NCBI RefSeq assembly: GCF_000805385.1
Contig: NZ_JTJW01000005.1
Location: forward strand, 62,001-126,000
Reading direction: 5' to 3'
Source of the DNA: Mycolicibacterium setense
GTDB taxonomy: Bacteria > Actinomycetota > Actinomycetes > Mycobacteriales > Mycobacteriaceae
DNA: 64,000 nucleotides
Position numbers and translations under genes: made by a program. The notes beneath the pieces are model-generated. The model made no database searches, had not been told where the DNA came from, and saw only the letters and a list, made by a program, of their open reading frames with translations. Positions 16,880 through 25,963 of the stretch are shown here, one piece after another. How positions within the stretch are numbered: position 1 is the first letter of the stretch; each line of letters begins with the position of its first letter.

Positions 16880-17155
16880 ATGACTCGGACTTCGATTCTG
16901 TGCGGCGCACTGCTGGTGGAGGTCGTCGTGTCGGTCGTGGCAGCACCCGTGGCGTCCGCCGGTGCCGACGACGTGATCAGGGACCTGGAATCGCAGGGCT
17001 ACACCGTTCACATCAACTGGACCACCGGGTTCGACACCAAGCCGCTGTCGGAATGCTGGGTCACCGGCATCAACAATCCCGCCGATCAGGAGCCCGGCCC
17101 GACGACGTTCGTCACGGTCTACGTCGACGTCACCTGCCCGAATCACGACTACTGA
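16880..17155 (+). CDS. Small secreted protein, unknown function
   Basis: 91 residues from ATG 16880. The signal peptide runs to about residue 26 (VAAPVASA). The mature part is about 65 residues with two Cys (ECWVTG and VTCPNHDY) that could form a disulfide. It starts 'DDVIRDLESQGYTVHINW', a pattern seen in several small exported mycobacterial proteins. Divergent from the gene at 16560-16784. Family not identified. Confidence 0.65.
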   Translation: MTRTSILCGALLVEVVVSVVAAPVASAGADDVIRDLESQGYTVHINWTTGFDTKPLSECWVTGINNPADQEPGPTTFVTVYVDVTCPNHDY

Positions 17156-17174
17156 GCGGCGGCGGGCCAACCGG

Positions 17175-19103
17175 CTACGGGCTGCCGGGCACCGTGGTCA
17201 CCGGTGAGCCGCCATAGCTTCCGCCGCTGTCGCTGCTCGAACCGCCACCGCGACCGAAGAGTCCGCCGCTGGACGATCCACCCTCACTCGACGACGATCC
17301 GCCACCGAACGGAGAACCACCGCCCGACGGGTACTGCGTTGTCACCGGAGCCTGCGTCGCGGGCTGTTCGACCGGCGGCGTGTAGGCCGGCGCGGTGTGG
17401 GCCGGTGCCTCGATGGTCGGCGCGGACGCTTCGGTGGACGTGTATGTCGGTGCCACGGTGGTGGTCGGCGGCGCCGTGGTGGTGGGTGGTGCGGTCGTGG
17501 GTGGCGCCGTTGTGGTGGGCGGTGCGGTGGTCGTGGGTGGTGCGGTCGTGGTCGGCGGTGCGGTGGTTGTGGTGGGTGGTGCCGTTGTCGTGGTCGGTGG
17601 TGCGGTGGTTGTGGTGGGTGGTGCCGTTGTCGTGGTCGGTGGGGCTGTCGTTGTCGTGGGCGGTTTCGTGGTGGTCGGCGGCACCGTGGTGGTCGGCGGG
17701 GTTGTCGGCACCCATGTCGGCACCGTCGGCCACACGACCGGCGGCAGCGGGATCGGAACGGGCAACGGGATCGGGACGGGCACCGGGACCGGCGCCGGTG
17801 GGACCTGGACGGGTGGGGACGCCGGCACGGCCGGCGGTGCCGCCGGGGGCACCACCTGAGGGGCCTGGTTGACCTGTTGGTTGCCGGTGCCAGAGCGCAC
17901 CTTGGGCGCGGCGGGAGCGGCGGGCGGCGGGGTCAGCACCGCGACGGGCAGCGCCACCGGATCCGGTTCGTGGGGGACCGGCGGAAGGTAGTTGCCCGGG
18001 ATGGTTTGGGCCTGCTGCGTGGGCGCAGGCTGTGCACGCACGTCGGCGGCGGGCCGGACATTGATCGCGACCGCGGTGGCCAGCGTGGCGAAGCTCACCA
18101 CCACGAAGGCCAGGGCGCTGCCCATCAGCAGCATCCGGGGCGGTGGCGGGGCGATCACGGTCGTGTAGTCGGGGTCGTCGTCCTGTTCGGGGACGAACTC
18201 GTTGACCGCGTCCATCGGCATCTCGTCGGCCCATGGCTCATCCCCGGGCTCCTGCGAATACGCCAGATCCGGGCCCACCGCGCCGTCCGCGCGGGCGGGT
18301 GCCATCTGTGTGGCCTCAGCGGCGGCCGGCGCCAGCTGCGTGGCATCGGCTGCGGCGGGCGCCATTTGAGTGGCCTCCGCCGATGCGGGTGCCATCTGGG
18401 TTGGATCCTGTGGCACACCGACGACGGGGGCCATCTGAGTGGAGGCACTGGCCGGCGCGAGATCACCGATCAGTTGCGCCGCACCGCGGGCGATCGCGTA
18501 GCCGGCGTCCGGCGCCACCTCGACCGGTGCGGTCGAACGAAGCTCTGCCGCAACGGAATCAAGGTCGAGGCGTTGTCCGACCAACAGCACACGTCCGGGG
18601 GCCTGCTCGGCGGGCACTCGCTGTAACACCGCCGCGCACGCGGCGGCGGGCCCGGCGTTGCCGATCGGCATGGTGGCCAACGTCGTCAATGTCGGCGCGG
18701 GTGCCGCGGTGTGGTCTCCGACCGTCGTCAGCGACACGGTGTCGTCGTCGGCGAGCAGCAGTGCGGCGTCGGCACCGACGCTGCGCGCCAGGGCCGCGGC
18801 GGCCTCGGCTTCGGTCACCACCTCGACGTTCGGTACTCCGGCGTCGAGCACGGTCTGGCGCAACGTGTCGGCGGCCGAATCGTCGGGCACGCACAGTCGG
18901 GTCGCGGCAACCTGGTTACCCGATTCGGTCACCGCGCGGTAGGTACCGATGATGGTCTCGGCGAGCTCTGACATCTCGGCCACCAGGTCGTCGGGCAGGT
19001 CGAGCGCGTACTGATCCAGAACTTGGCCGCCACTCGCGGGCGAACCGATCATCGCCAAGCGCGCCACACGCCCGGTGACCGCCACCCCGAGGACTACGTC
19101 CAC
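17175..19103 (-). CDS. Membrane protein with Pro/Thr-rich exported tail
   Basis: GTG 19103 is the start: AAGGAG precedes it and the protein then begins VDVVLGVAVTGRVARLAMIG, matching the start of the paralogue at 26562 (MDLVLGLAMTSRAVRWVLVE). About 642 residues. Order: a 210-residue actin/ASKHA-like N-terminal domain, a linker with about five TQMAP/TQLAP repeats, one transmembrane helix ('LLMGSALAFVVVSFATLATA'), and a tail of Pro, Thr and Val with many PPTTTTA units. The tail ends in a Gly/Ser-rich segment. Such tails often span the mycobacterial cell wall. No enzymatic motif is seen; function unknown. Confidence 0.75.
   Translation of the reverse strand: MDVVLGVAVTGRVARLAMIGSPASGGQVLDQYALDLPDDLVAEMSELAETIIGTYRAVTESGNQVAATRLCVPDDSAADTLRQTVLDAGVPNVEVVTEAEAAAALARSVGADAALLLADDDTVSLTTVGDHTAAPAPTLTTLATMPIGNAGPAAACAAVLQRVPAEQAPGRVLLVGQRLDLDSVAAELRSTAPVEVAPDAGYAIARGAAQLIGDLAPASASTQMAPVVGVPQDPTQMAPASAEATQMAPAAADATQLAPAAAEATQMAPARADGAVGPDLAYSQEPGDEPWADEMPMDAVNEFVPEQDDDPDYTTVIAPPPPRMLLMGSALAFVVVSFATLATAVAINVRPAADVRAQPAPTQQAQTIPGNYLPPVPHEPDPVALPVAVLTPPPAAPAAPKVRSGTGNQQVNQAPQVVPPAAPPAVPASPPVQVPPAPVPVPVPIPLPVPIPLPPVVWPTVPTWVPTTPPTTTVPPTTTKPPTTTTAPPTTTTAPPTTTTAPPTTTTAPPTTTTAPPTTTAPPTTTAPPTTTAPPTTAPPTTTAPPTTTVAPTYTSTEASAPTIEAPAHTAPAYTPPVEQPATQAPVTTQYPSGGGSPFGGGSSSSEGGSSSGGLFGRGGGSSSDSGGSYGGSPVTTVPGSP
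17450..17702 (-). repeat. Coding tandem repeat, PPTTTTA / PPTTTA units
   Basis: About 13 consecutive units of 15-21 bases in the GTGGTGGTCGGCGGTGC style, all in frame with the gene at 17175-19103, encode PPTTTTA, PPTTTA and PPTTA variants. Such tracts expand and contract by slippage. Confidence 0.8.
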
Positions 19104-19287
19104 GGCTGCACTCCTTGCCTTCACAGATGTACGTCGAGCCCCGACCGACATTTCCAAGCTACCGGACAGCTGCAACGGACTTCGGTGGTCAAACGGTGCG
19201 GCTGCCAGCGCTGCTTGTGCGCCGGAGCAAAAGTGAGCACGCTGGTTGAGTCCCGTTGCGTTGTCACTCCTAGAGAGGAATCGGTAC

Positions 19288-20946
19288 GTGAGCGACGAGC
19301 GTTACGACGCGTCCGCCACAGTCCAGGTGGCGACGGTGGCCGCGCCGGCCGCCGAGCGTCCGGCGCGGGTCGGCTACGTCCCGACCCGGGCCAACCGGGT
19401 GCGTGACGGCCTCGCGGTGGCGCTGCTCGTCTTCGCGATGCTGCTGCCCTGGAACCTGGAGTTCGGCCTCGGTGTTCCGGGCAGTGCCGGGTCGACATTC
19501 GTGGTGCTGGCCATCGTGACGGTGCTGGCCATCGGCGCCGCGTTGGCACCCCACGTGGGGCCGTTCCGCCTCGCCGCTCCCGAGCCCGACGTCCGTCGCA
19601 CCAGTCGCGTGCGGCTCGCGCTGAGCGCCGGGTACGTCGTCGTGGTCCTCTGCTTCGTCGGCTATCACCTGGTTCAGACCGTGAGTGGCGGCGGCACGGG
19701 CGTGGTGCCGCCGGGGGTGGGTCCGGGCATGTTGCTGGGCGTCGCAGGCGCGGTGCTGGCGGGGCAGCCGCCCATCACGTCGACCACGGTCGAGGACAAC
19801 AAGTTTCGCCGCTGGTATGCCATAGCGCGGGTGATCGGGTTCCTGTCGATTGCGCTGGCGACGTTGTCGGTCGCGTTCAACCTCTACTGGCGGTTGCGGT
19901 ATCTGTTCGTCACCCAGGTCGAGTTCGGCGGGCATGACATCGCCGTCATCGTCACCACGTTGCTCTACGGCGCGGAGGCGATGATCGCGCTGGTCCTCGC
20001 CTCACGTTGGCTGACCGAGCGCACCGGGGCCGCGCGGCTGGCGACCACGGCCATCGGTGTCTCGGGCGCGATCGCCGCCACGCTGGTGTGGCTGGCAGGC
20101 ATCGGCCGCGATATCGACGCGTTCCACGGCATCGCCCAGAACACCTCGACGGCGGCCGTCGGCTACGAGGGCTATCTGGCCTGGGCGGCCGCCGCTGCCA
20201 TCGTGGCGCCGACGACGCTGTACGCCGTCTTCCTGATCAAGCCGCCGACCATCGGTGCCTACCGCGGCGCCGCACAGAAGTGCCTGACGCTGATCGCGTT
20301 CTGGGCGTTCGCGGCCGCCGCGCTACGGGTGGTCGATTTCCTGATCGCGCTGTCCCTCGACCTTCCGCGCGCGTTATACGACACCGTCGCGATGACGGTG
20401 TTCAATCTGGTCACCGCACTGGTCGCCCGGTGGCTGCACCGCCAGCTCGAACAGGGCCTGACGTCGACCACCGTGCCTGCGGCCTTCAGCGCGGTGTTGT
20501 TTGTCTTCACCGTCGCGAATGTGGCCATCGGGGTGGCCCTGGCGCCCCGGTACGCCGGGCCGACGCCCGCAGCGATCTACGGCAACAACCTGGCCCAGCA
20601 GATCACCAGCACCTTCGACGTCACGGTGTGTGTGCTGAGCCTGCTCGTACTGGCGGTCATGGTGTTCACCGGGCCGTTCGCCGGTTACCTGGTGCGACGC
20701 GAAACCCGTGCTGCCAAGCCGGTGGCTGAACCGCCCACGGAGATCGTGCCGTCGAAGCCGGCCGTCGAAGACTTCGCGCCGCCGACCATCGTGCGGCAAC
20801 CGCGAGCGGCGGCTGTCCCGAAAATTGTTCGGCTCAAAGAGGATTCGACGACGGTGCTGGCGGCCCCGCCGACCACCGACCTTCAGGTGCCGACGCAGGC
20901 GCTGCGGATTCAGCGTCGTCCGCAGCGCCCGCCGTCGGAGGGCTGA
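19288..20946 (+). CDS. Polytopic membrane protein, unknown function
   Basis: GTG 19288 is chosen (AGAGAGGA upstream). About 552 residues. A soluble N-terminus ends 'VGYVPTRANRVRDG'. About ten hydrophobic helices follow ('LAVALLVFAMLLPWNLEFGL' is the first). The roughly 90-residue cytoplasmic C-terminus is rich in Pro, Arg and Val ('APPTIVRQPR'). Divergent from the Pro/Thr-rich gene and separated from it by 184 bp that should hold both promoters. The sequence looks mycobacteria-specific; no transport signature was identified. Confidence 0.75.
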   Translation: MSDERYDASATVQVATVAAPAAERPARVGYVPTRANRVRDGLAVALLVFAMLLPWNLEFGLGVPGSAGSTFVVLAIVTVLAIGAALAPHVGPFRLAAPEPDVRRTSRVRLALSAGYVVVVLCFVGYHLVQTVSGGGTGVVPPGVGPGMLLGVAGAVLAGQPPITSTTVEDNKFRRWYAIARVIGFLSIALATLSVAFNLYWRLRYLFVTQVEFGGHDIAVIVTTLLYGAEAMIALVLASRWLTERTGAARLATTAIGVSGAIAATLVWLAGIGRDIDAFHGIAQNTSTAAVGYEGYLAWAAAAAIVAPTTLYAVFLIKPPTIGAYRGAAQKCLTLIAFWAFAAAALRVVDFLIALSLDLPRALYDTVAMTVFNLVTALVARWLHRQLEQGLTSTTVPAAFSAVLFVFTVANVAIGVALAPRYAGPTPAAIYGNNLAQQITSTFDVTVCVLSLLVLAVMVFTGPFAGYLVRRETRAAKPVAEPPTEIVPSKPAVEDFAPPTIVRQPRAAAVPKIVRLKEDSTTVLAAPPTTDLQVPTQALRIQRRPQRPPSEG

Positions 20947-21018
20947 CGCCGATCCAACCGGGAAGTGCTGCCGTCGGCGGAAAGTCGTGGGGTCCGGATC
21001 GGTTGGATAGCATCGGGT

Positions 21019-21268
21019 GTGCCCGAAGATGATCAGCCGGAGTCAGGGCCTACATCGAGAGGTTTCGTGCCGAAGCCGGCTTTCCCGCATTGCCCGCTCA
21101 TCGCCTGGACGAACTCGTCAACGCGATAGTCGCTGACCCGGCCGGTGGCACTGAATTGCTGGTCCGTGCCTTGTCCGAGGGGCGAACTTTGTCCCCGCGC
21201 GAGCAGATTGTCTTGCTGTGGGAATCGGGGAAGCGCGCGGAGGCCGAGCAACGTGCCCTTGATGCCGC
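21019..21268 (+). pseudogene. 5' fragment of a small gene, frameshifted and truncated
   Basis: GTG 21019 opens a frame MPEDDQPESG that hits a stop soon after. The next frame continues without a start as 'RAYIERFRAEAGFPALPAHR' and then 'LDELVNAIVADPAGG' up to 'EAEQRALDAAA'. This looks like one protein of about 80 residues broken by a single-base shift near 21048. The downstream end is lost where the IS481-type transposase fragment begins at about 21269. A functional product is unlikely. A TTG start at 21090 in the second frame is possible but would lose the first part. Confidence 0.5.
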
Positions 21269-21471
21269 TGCGACCGGCCCAGCGGGCCGCCGTGGTCACG
21301 GCGACCTGGAATCGTTCAGCGGCTCGCCGTAGCGACCAGCCGTCATCAACGATGCACTGGGCCAGGCGCAGACGCCCGGTTTCTGACAAAGGGGCATTAC
21401 GGTGGGACACGAAGACCTCCGAAGTGAGTTGGTGCGTTCCTAGACAGCTCGCACTTCACTCGGAGGTCTTC
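21269..21471 (-). mobile_element. IS481-family remnant (transposase N-terminus and end region)
   Basis: On the minus strand, GTG 21410 starts 'MSHRNAPLSETGRLRLAQCI' and 'RRAAERFQVAVTTAARWAGR', the N-terminal helix-turn-helix of IS481-type transposases. After about 47 codons it runs out into unrelated sequence; the DDE domain is absent. Upstream an imperfect inverted repeat has the 12-bp arm GAAGACCTCCGA (21411-21422) mirrored at 21460-21471. The remnant is not autonomous. Confidence 0.7.
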
Positions 21472-21563
21472 GTTATGTCACCACGCCACGCCGTACCTAA
21501 CGTCCGTGGTCAGTACAGCTAGCCGGCCAGGTCGCCCGGCCGACCCACCCGTGGACGTCACCG

Positions 21564-23321
21564 CTAACCGGCCTGCGCGCTCTGCCGCTTGGCAGCCCCG
21601 TGGCGCTGAGTGTCCGCGGACTTCGCGGCGTGTTTCGGCGAAGGTGTCGCGGCGCGAACTGACTTCCGGTCGCGCTGCTCACTGCCCGAGGCCGCAGTCG
21701 GTGCAGACTCACGCGTTGACTCCCCGGCGGTCGGAGTCTTGCTGTCCCGCGCCTGCGAATCGTCCGCGTCCCGAACAACTCTCAACCGGGGCGCCGAATC
21801 AGTGCGGGGAGAGTCGGGCCGTGTCAGTGCGCGACGGCCGAACGGTGTGGACTTCAGCTTCTTGCCGGCCTCGGCCTCGGTCTCGGCCTCGTCCTGGGCC
21901 TTGGCGTCCGCCTCCGCCTCGGCGCCAACCTTGGCGTCGATCTCGGCGGTGACCTTGCTGTCAGCCTTGACATCCGCCGCAATGGGACTGACCGGGTTCA
22001 CTGGGCCCACCGGGCTGACTGGGCCGACGGTCCTGTGCGGCGCTGTCGCCTCACCGATGGCCTGGAACACCGCGGCCAGCGGCCGGGTGGCGTTCGACAA
22101 CGCCGCACCGATGTCCTCCGTAATCTGGCGCAGTCCCTGCTCGAATGGCGAGGTTCCCACCGGTTCAGCCGGATGCTCGGGCAGTGGTGTCTCCGGTTCC
22201 GTGTCGGTGACGACCGGCTGAGGCAGGGTGGGGATGTAGCGCTCGCCGCGCAGGATATCCACCGATTTCCTGAACGCAGCCGGCAATTCGTTGAGTGCTT
22301 CGGCCACCTTGTCGTCAGGGGCGAACCAGCTGAACTCCTTGACTCTGCTCGGATCCGCGGTGCGGTCGTAGCCCATCTCGACGAAGACGCGCAGCACCGG
22401 GTCCAGGGCATCGACGAATCGCTCGGCGCCGATCAACGATGCCGGTATGCGCAGGGGCGCCAGCAGCGGAAGATATTGGGGCAGCATCACATAGGTGGTG
22501 TTGCCGACCTTGGTGGTCACGGCGTTGGGTGCGTCCGGGTACTCCAGTACGTAGCCGGGAAAGGCGTGCCCGAATGCTTGTCCGGCAAGGGAATTCACCA
22601 GGGCCAGCACGTTGAAATATGCCGGGAAGTCGGCGAGGCCGTCGTATTGATTTTGGTAGTACGTGGTTTCGAAAGGGCTGTCGGAGGGTCCGGGACGGCC
22701 GAGCGGGAAGATGTCGCCCAGTACCGGCAGATCGCTCAAAGCGGCCAACCGGGTCAGGATGCCGCCGTTGGGCTGATACGGGTTACCGACGAAGATGAAC
22801 TCGTAATTGTCCGCGTTGGCAACGTATTCCGGAATCTTGGCCATCTCGTTGCGTGCGATCTCGGCAACTTGCGTGCCCTGCGATACACCGATGATCTTCA
22901 CCTTGTCACCGGCCGATGTCGCGGCGATGTCTTGCAGCAGGTAGCCGGCGCCGATCGCTTCGGACCGTTTCAGAGACTGCGTCCAGTACGGAAGATCGGA
23001 CAGCCCAGGCAGATCCGAGATGATCGGGATGCTGATGCTGATCTGCGCGGGATAGGGGACGGTGTGGAACGAGTCGCCCTCGGGGACGATGCTGCCGTAG
23101 AACATCATCGGAATGGTCAGCCCGAACGCGTCATAGGATGGCCCCACTCCGATCGTCGTGCCGGCCAGTCGGATTGCGGCACTGTAGGTCGCCGTCGGGG
23201 TACTGACGGTGACCCCCGCTGACACCGCAACGACGACGCCGCCCGCCAGCAGCATCGAACACCAGCGCCGAGATCTGCGCTGCCGGTGCGCACGGCACGA
23301 CGAATTCCCCCGACTATTCAT
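21564..23321 (-). CDS. PE-PPE-domain alpha/beta hydrolase, secreted
   Basis: 585 residues from ATG 23321. A basic N-terminus and a hydrophobic segment (LLAGGVVVAVSAGVTV) form a signal peptide or anchor. The PE-PPE domain follows without any PE or PPE region: 'IISDLPGLSDLPYWTQSLKR' and 'GDKVKIIGVSQGTQVAEIA', where GVSQG holds the nucleophilic Ser. 'FIFVGNPYQPNGGI' is also typical. The last 200 residues are Ala, Glu, Lys and Asp-rich and probably disordered. PE-PPE domains are serine esterases or trehalose-mycolate acyltransferase-like enzymes. Divergent from a cutinase with only 46 bp between starts. Confidence 0.85.
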   Translation of the reverse strand: MNSRGNSSCRAHRQRRSRRWCSMLLAGGVVVAVSAGVTVSTPTATYSAAIRLAGTTIGVGPSYDAFGLTIPMMFYGSIVPEGDSFHTVPYPAQISISIPIISDLPGLSDLPYWTQSLKRSEAIGAGYLLQDIAATSAGDKVKIIGVSQGTQVAEIARNEMAKIPEYVANADNYEFIFVGNPYQPNGGILTRLAALSDLPVLGDIFPLGRPGPSDSPFETTYYQNQYDGLADFPAYFNVLALVNSLAGQAFGHAFPGYVLEYPDAPNAVTTKVGNTTYVMLPQYLPLLAPLRIPASLIGAERFVDALDPVLRVFVEMGYDRTADPSRVKEFSWFAPDDKVAEALNELPAAFRKSVDILRGERYIPTLPQPVVTDTEPETPLPEHPAEPVGTSPFEQGLRQITEDIGAALSNATRPLAAVFQAIGEATAPHRTVGPVSPVGPVNPVSPIAADVKADSKVTAEIDAKVGAEAEADAKAQDEAETEAEAGKKLKSTPFGRRALTRPDSPRTDSAPRLRVVRDADDSQARDSKTPTAGESTRESAPTAASGSEQRDRKSVRAATPSPKHAAKSADTQRHGAAKRQSAQAG

Positions 23322-23367
23322 GAATATCCCTTTCCTGAGAGTTCTCTTTGGTTCTTGAGGGACCTCT

Positions 23368-24357
23368 ATGCCTCCACTTGCTCGGGGCGCGCTTTATGCT
23401 CCGCTATGTCACAGTGAATTAGTGGGGAAATTCGGAAGTGCCGGTTTGGTTGCCGTCATGGCGGGGGCGGCTTCCGTGATGAGCAACATGGCGATGCCGT
23501 CCGCCAATGCGGCACCGTGTCCGGATGCCGAGGTGATATTCGCCCGCGGCACCATGGAAGCGCCCGGCGTGGGGGATACCGGAGAGGCGTTCGTTAACTC
23601 GTTGCGCGCCAACGTCGGTGCGAAGTCCGTTGAGGTGTATCCCGTGGACTATCCCGCCACGACCGACTTCCCGACCGCCGTCCAGGGCATCGCCGATGCG
23701 CGAGCGCACATTCTGGCCACCGCCGCCAATTGCCCTGACACCAAGATGGTGCTCGGCGGGTTCTCGCAGGGCGCGGCGGTCATCGGCTTCGTAACTGCCA
23801 GCGTTGTGCCCGATGGGATTTCACCGGACAACGTGCCTGCGCCCATGCCGCCGGACATAGCTGAGCATGTGTCGGCCGTCGCGTTGTTCGGAAAGCCGTC
23901 GCCGCGATTCATGAAGGTGCTCAACAATCCTTCCGTCGTCGTCGGGCCCAATTACACCGCCAAGGCAATCGACCTGTGTGTCGACAACGACCTGGTGTGC
24001 GACCCGCAGGGCAGAAGTTTCGGCATCCACACGCAGTACGCGGAGGCCGGCCTCGTGAACCAGGGCGCCGCGTTCGCGGCCGCCAAGCTGCAGGACGCCT
24101 GGGCGCAGCAGGCGCCGCCCCAGCCCGCCCCGCCGGCGATCCTGGCGGGCCACGGCCCGTCGCAGCCGTCGCGTGTGCAGCCTGCCCAGCCCGCGCAGGC
24201 AGCTCAGCCCGCGCAGCACATGGGCCCGGCGCCGCAGAACCTCCCCGGCCCGGCCCCGGCGCAGAGTCCCGCAGCTCCGGCCGCACCCAGCACACCCGCA
24301 CCCGGGTCCGCGCCACCGGCCCCGGCCGTACCGGCGCCTGTCGCACCGCTGGCCTGA
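23368..24357 (+). CDS. Secreted cutinase-family esterase
   Basis: Serine esterase or lipase of the cutinase family, 329 residues from ATG 23368 (GAGGGACC upstream). GTG 23422 would give a more canonical signal peptide (VGKFGSAGLVAVMAG) and cannot be excluded. Mature start near APCPDAEV. Catalytic Ser is in 'LGGFSQGAAV', Asp in 'DLCVDNDLVC' (the two Cys form the usual disulfide) and His in 'FGIHTQYAE'. The C-terminal 100 residues are a Pro/Ala/Gln tail with PAQ repeats, longer than in standard cutinases. Probably hydrolyses acyl esters outside the cell. Confidence 0.9.
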   Translation: MPPLARGALYAPLCHSELVGKFGSAGLVAVMAGAASVMSNMAMPSANAAPCPDAEVIFARGTMEAPGVGDTGEAFVNSLRANVGAKSVEVYPVDYPATTDFPTAVQGIADARAHILATAANCPDTKMVLGGFSQGAAVIGFVTASVVPDGISPDNVPAPMPPDIAEHVSAVALFGKPSPRFMKVLNNPSVVVGPNYTAKAIDLCVDNDLVCDPQGRSFGIHTQYAEAGLVNQGAAFAAAKLQDAWAQQAPPQPAPPAILAGHGPSQPSRVQPAQPAQAAQPAQHMGPAPQNLPGPAPAQSPAAPAAPSTPAPGSAPPAPAVPAPVAPLA

Positions 24358-24373
24358 GCCGGCAGCGCCGGGC

Positions 24374-24658
24374 CTACCGGTGAGCTTTGTTGCCCCACAC
24401 GTAGACACCGGTGTGATGGCCGATGAAGTCATTGGCGATGAACAGCACGCCGGCGACCACCACGATCAGCACCAGCGCGAACATCACCCAACTCAGCCCC
24501 ACCAGCAAGCGGTTTCGGGGGTTTGAGGGACCGTCCGCAACGTCACCTGCGATGTGCAGGCGCACGCCGATCGCGAACAGGGTCGGCACCGATGCGCCGA
24601 CCGCGAGGCCGAAGAGCAGGATCTTGCCGACCGCCACGAGATTGATCCAGTTGTGCAT
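24374..24658 (-). CDS. Small membrane protein linked to pitA
   Basis: 94 residues, two transmembrane helices ('LVAVGKILLFGLAVGASVPT' and 'VMFALVLIVVVAGVLFIAND'), with the motif PRNRLL between them. It starts 15 bp after the phosphate transporter gene and is surely co-transcribed. A small membrane gene of this kind also follows pitA in M. tuberculosis (Rv0544c beside Rv0545c). Possible accessory subunit; function not established. Confidence 0.8.
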   Translation of the reverse strand: MHNWINLVAVGKILLFGLAVGASVPTLFAIGVRLHIAGDVADGPSNPRNRLLVGLSWVMFALVLIVVVAGVLFIANDFIGHHTGVYVWGNKAHR

Positions 24659-24673
24659 GTGAAGTCCTCGTCC

Positions 24674-25813
24674 CTACTTGCCCTCGACCGCGGTGAGGCT
24701 GCCCTGCCACGCGTCGTTGACGTTCTTGTGGTCGATCGGCGGCTTCCGTGACTTGAGCCAGATCGGCACCGTCGAGGCGATCAGCGCCAGGAACCCGATC
24801 AGCGGTCCGGCAAAGCCGCCGATGCCGTGCACCAGGACGTAGGTCAGTGCGCCGACGAGGCCCGCAGCGGGCAGGGTGATCAGCCACGCGGTGGCCATGT
24901 TGCGCGCGACGCCCCAGCGCACCTCGGTGCGACGGCCCAGTCCGCTGCCGAGGATCGATCCGGTCGCGACGTGCGTGGTGGACAGTGAGTAGCCGAAGTG
25001 GCTGGACAGCAGGATGGTTGCCGCGGACGACACTTCGGCGGCCATGCCCTGGGGAGCCTCGGTATCGACGAGTCCCTTGCCCAGCGTGCGGATCACCCGC
25101 CAGCCACCGGAGAGCGTGCCGAGGGCAATGGCCACGGCACAGGCAGCGATCACCCAGAACGGCGGCATGGTCGCCGAATCGTCGACCGCGCCGTAGGAGA
25201 TCAGGGCGAGGAAGATGATGCCCATCGTCTTCTGCGCGTCATTGGTGCCGTGCGCCAGCGAGATCAGGGAGGCCGAGCCGATCTGTCCGTACCGGAAGGC
25301 CGCGATCGTGCGGTCCTTGGGCAGGCCGCGGATCAGCCGGTAGACCAGCCAGCTGGCGATACAGGCCACCACGCCGGCGATCAGCGGTGACAACACCGCC
25401 GGCACGATGACGGTCGAGACGACGCCGTGCCAGATGACGCCGTGGCCTCCGACGGCGGCGATCATCGCTCCGACGATGCCGCCGATGAGTGCGTGCGACG
25501 AGCTGGACGGGATGCCCATCAGCCAGGTGAGCAGGTTCCACAGGATGCTGCCGACGAGCCCGGCGAACACCAGCTCCAGGGTCACCAGATCGGCGTCGAC
25601 GAGGCCTTTGGCGATCGTCGCGGCCACGGCGGTGGACAGAAACGCGCCGACGAGATTCAGCAGCGCCGACAGTGCCACCGCGGTACGTGGTTTGAGTGCT
25701 CCGCTGGCGATCGAGGTCGCCATCGCGTTGCCGGTGTCGTGAAATCCGTTGGTGAAGTCGAACATCAAGGCGGTGAAAACGACAATGCACAACAGGAGGA
25801 ACTGTAACGACAC
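24674..25813 (-). CDS. pitA: Low-affinity inorganic phosphate transporter PitA
   Basis: 379 residues, about ten membrane helices, GTG 25813 start. Both inverted PiT signature repeats are present: 'FDFTNGFHDTGNAMATSIAS' near the N-terminus and 'SLAHGTNDAQKTMGIIFLAL' in the second half. 'GIPSSSSHALIGGIVGA' and 'FGYSLSTTHVATGSILGSG' complete the transport core. It imports metal-phosphate with protons. Followed by its small membrane partner. Confidence 0.93.
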   Translation of the reverse strand: MSLQFLLLCIVVFTALMFDFTNGFHDTGNAMATSIASGALKPRTAVALSALLNLVGAFLSTAVAATIAKGLVDADLVTLELVFAGLVGSILWNLLTWLMGIPSSSSHALIGGIVGAMIAAVGGHGVIWHGVVSTVIVPAVLSPLIAGVVACIASWLVYRLIRGLPKDRTIAAFRYGQIGSASLISLAHGTNDAQKTMGIIFLALISYGAVDDSATMPPFWVIAACAVAIALGTLSGGWRVIRTLGKGLVDTEAPQGMAAEVSSAATILLSSHFGYSLSTTHVATGSILGSGLGRRTEVRWGVARNMATAWLITLPAAGLVGALTYVLVHGIGGFAGPLIGFLALIASTVPIWLKSRKPPIDHKNVNDAWQGSLTAVEGK

Positions 25814-25963
25814 GGTGAATAATTGTGGAACACAATCGCTACGGAAACCTAATTAACTGGCTGAGGTCTCCATCACGTCGGAGCCCTTGCGGTGTAGACC
25901 CGGAACGGTGGCCGCGTGGCAGCCGGATCCGGCTCCGCGTATACGGGCTCAGTGCTCTTGGTC

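Noticed and set aside
17450..17702. Regular repeats that could be taken for a CRISPR array
   Set aside because: Units are directly adjacent without spacers, 15-21 bp, and in frame in a Pro/Thr-rich protein tail.
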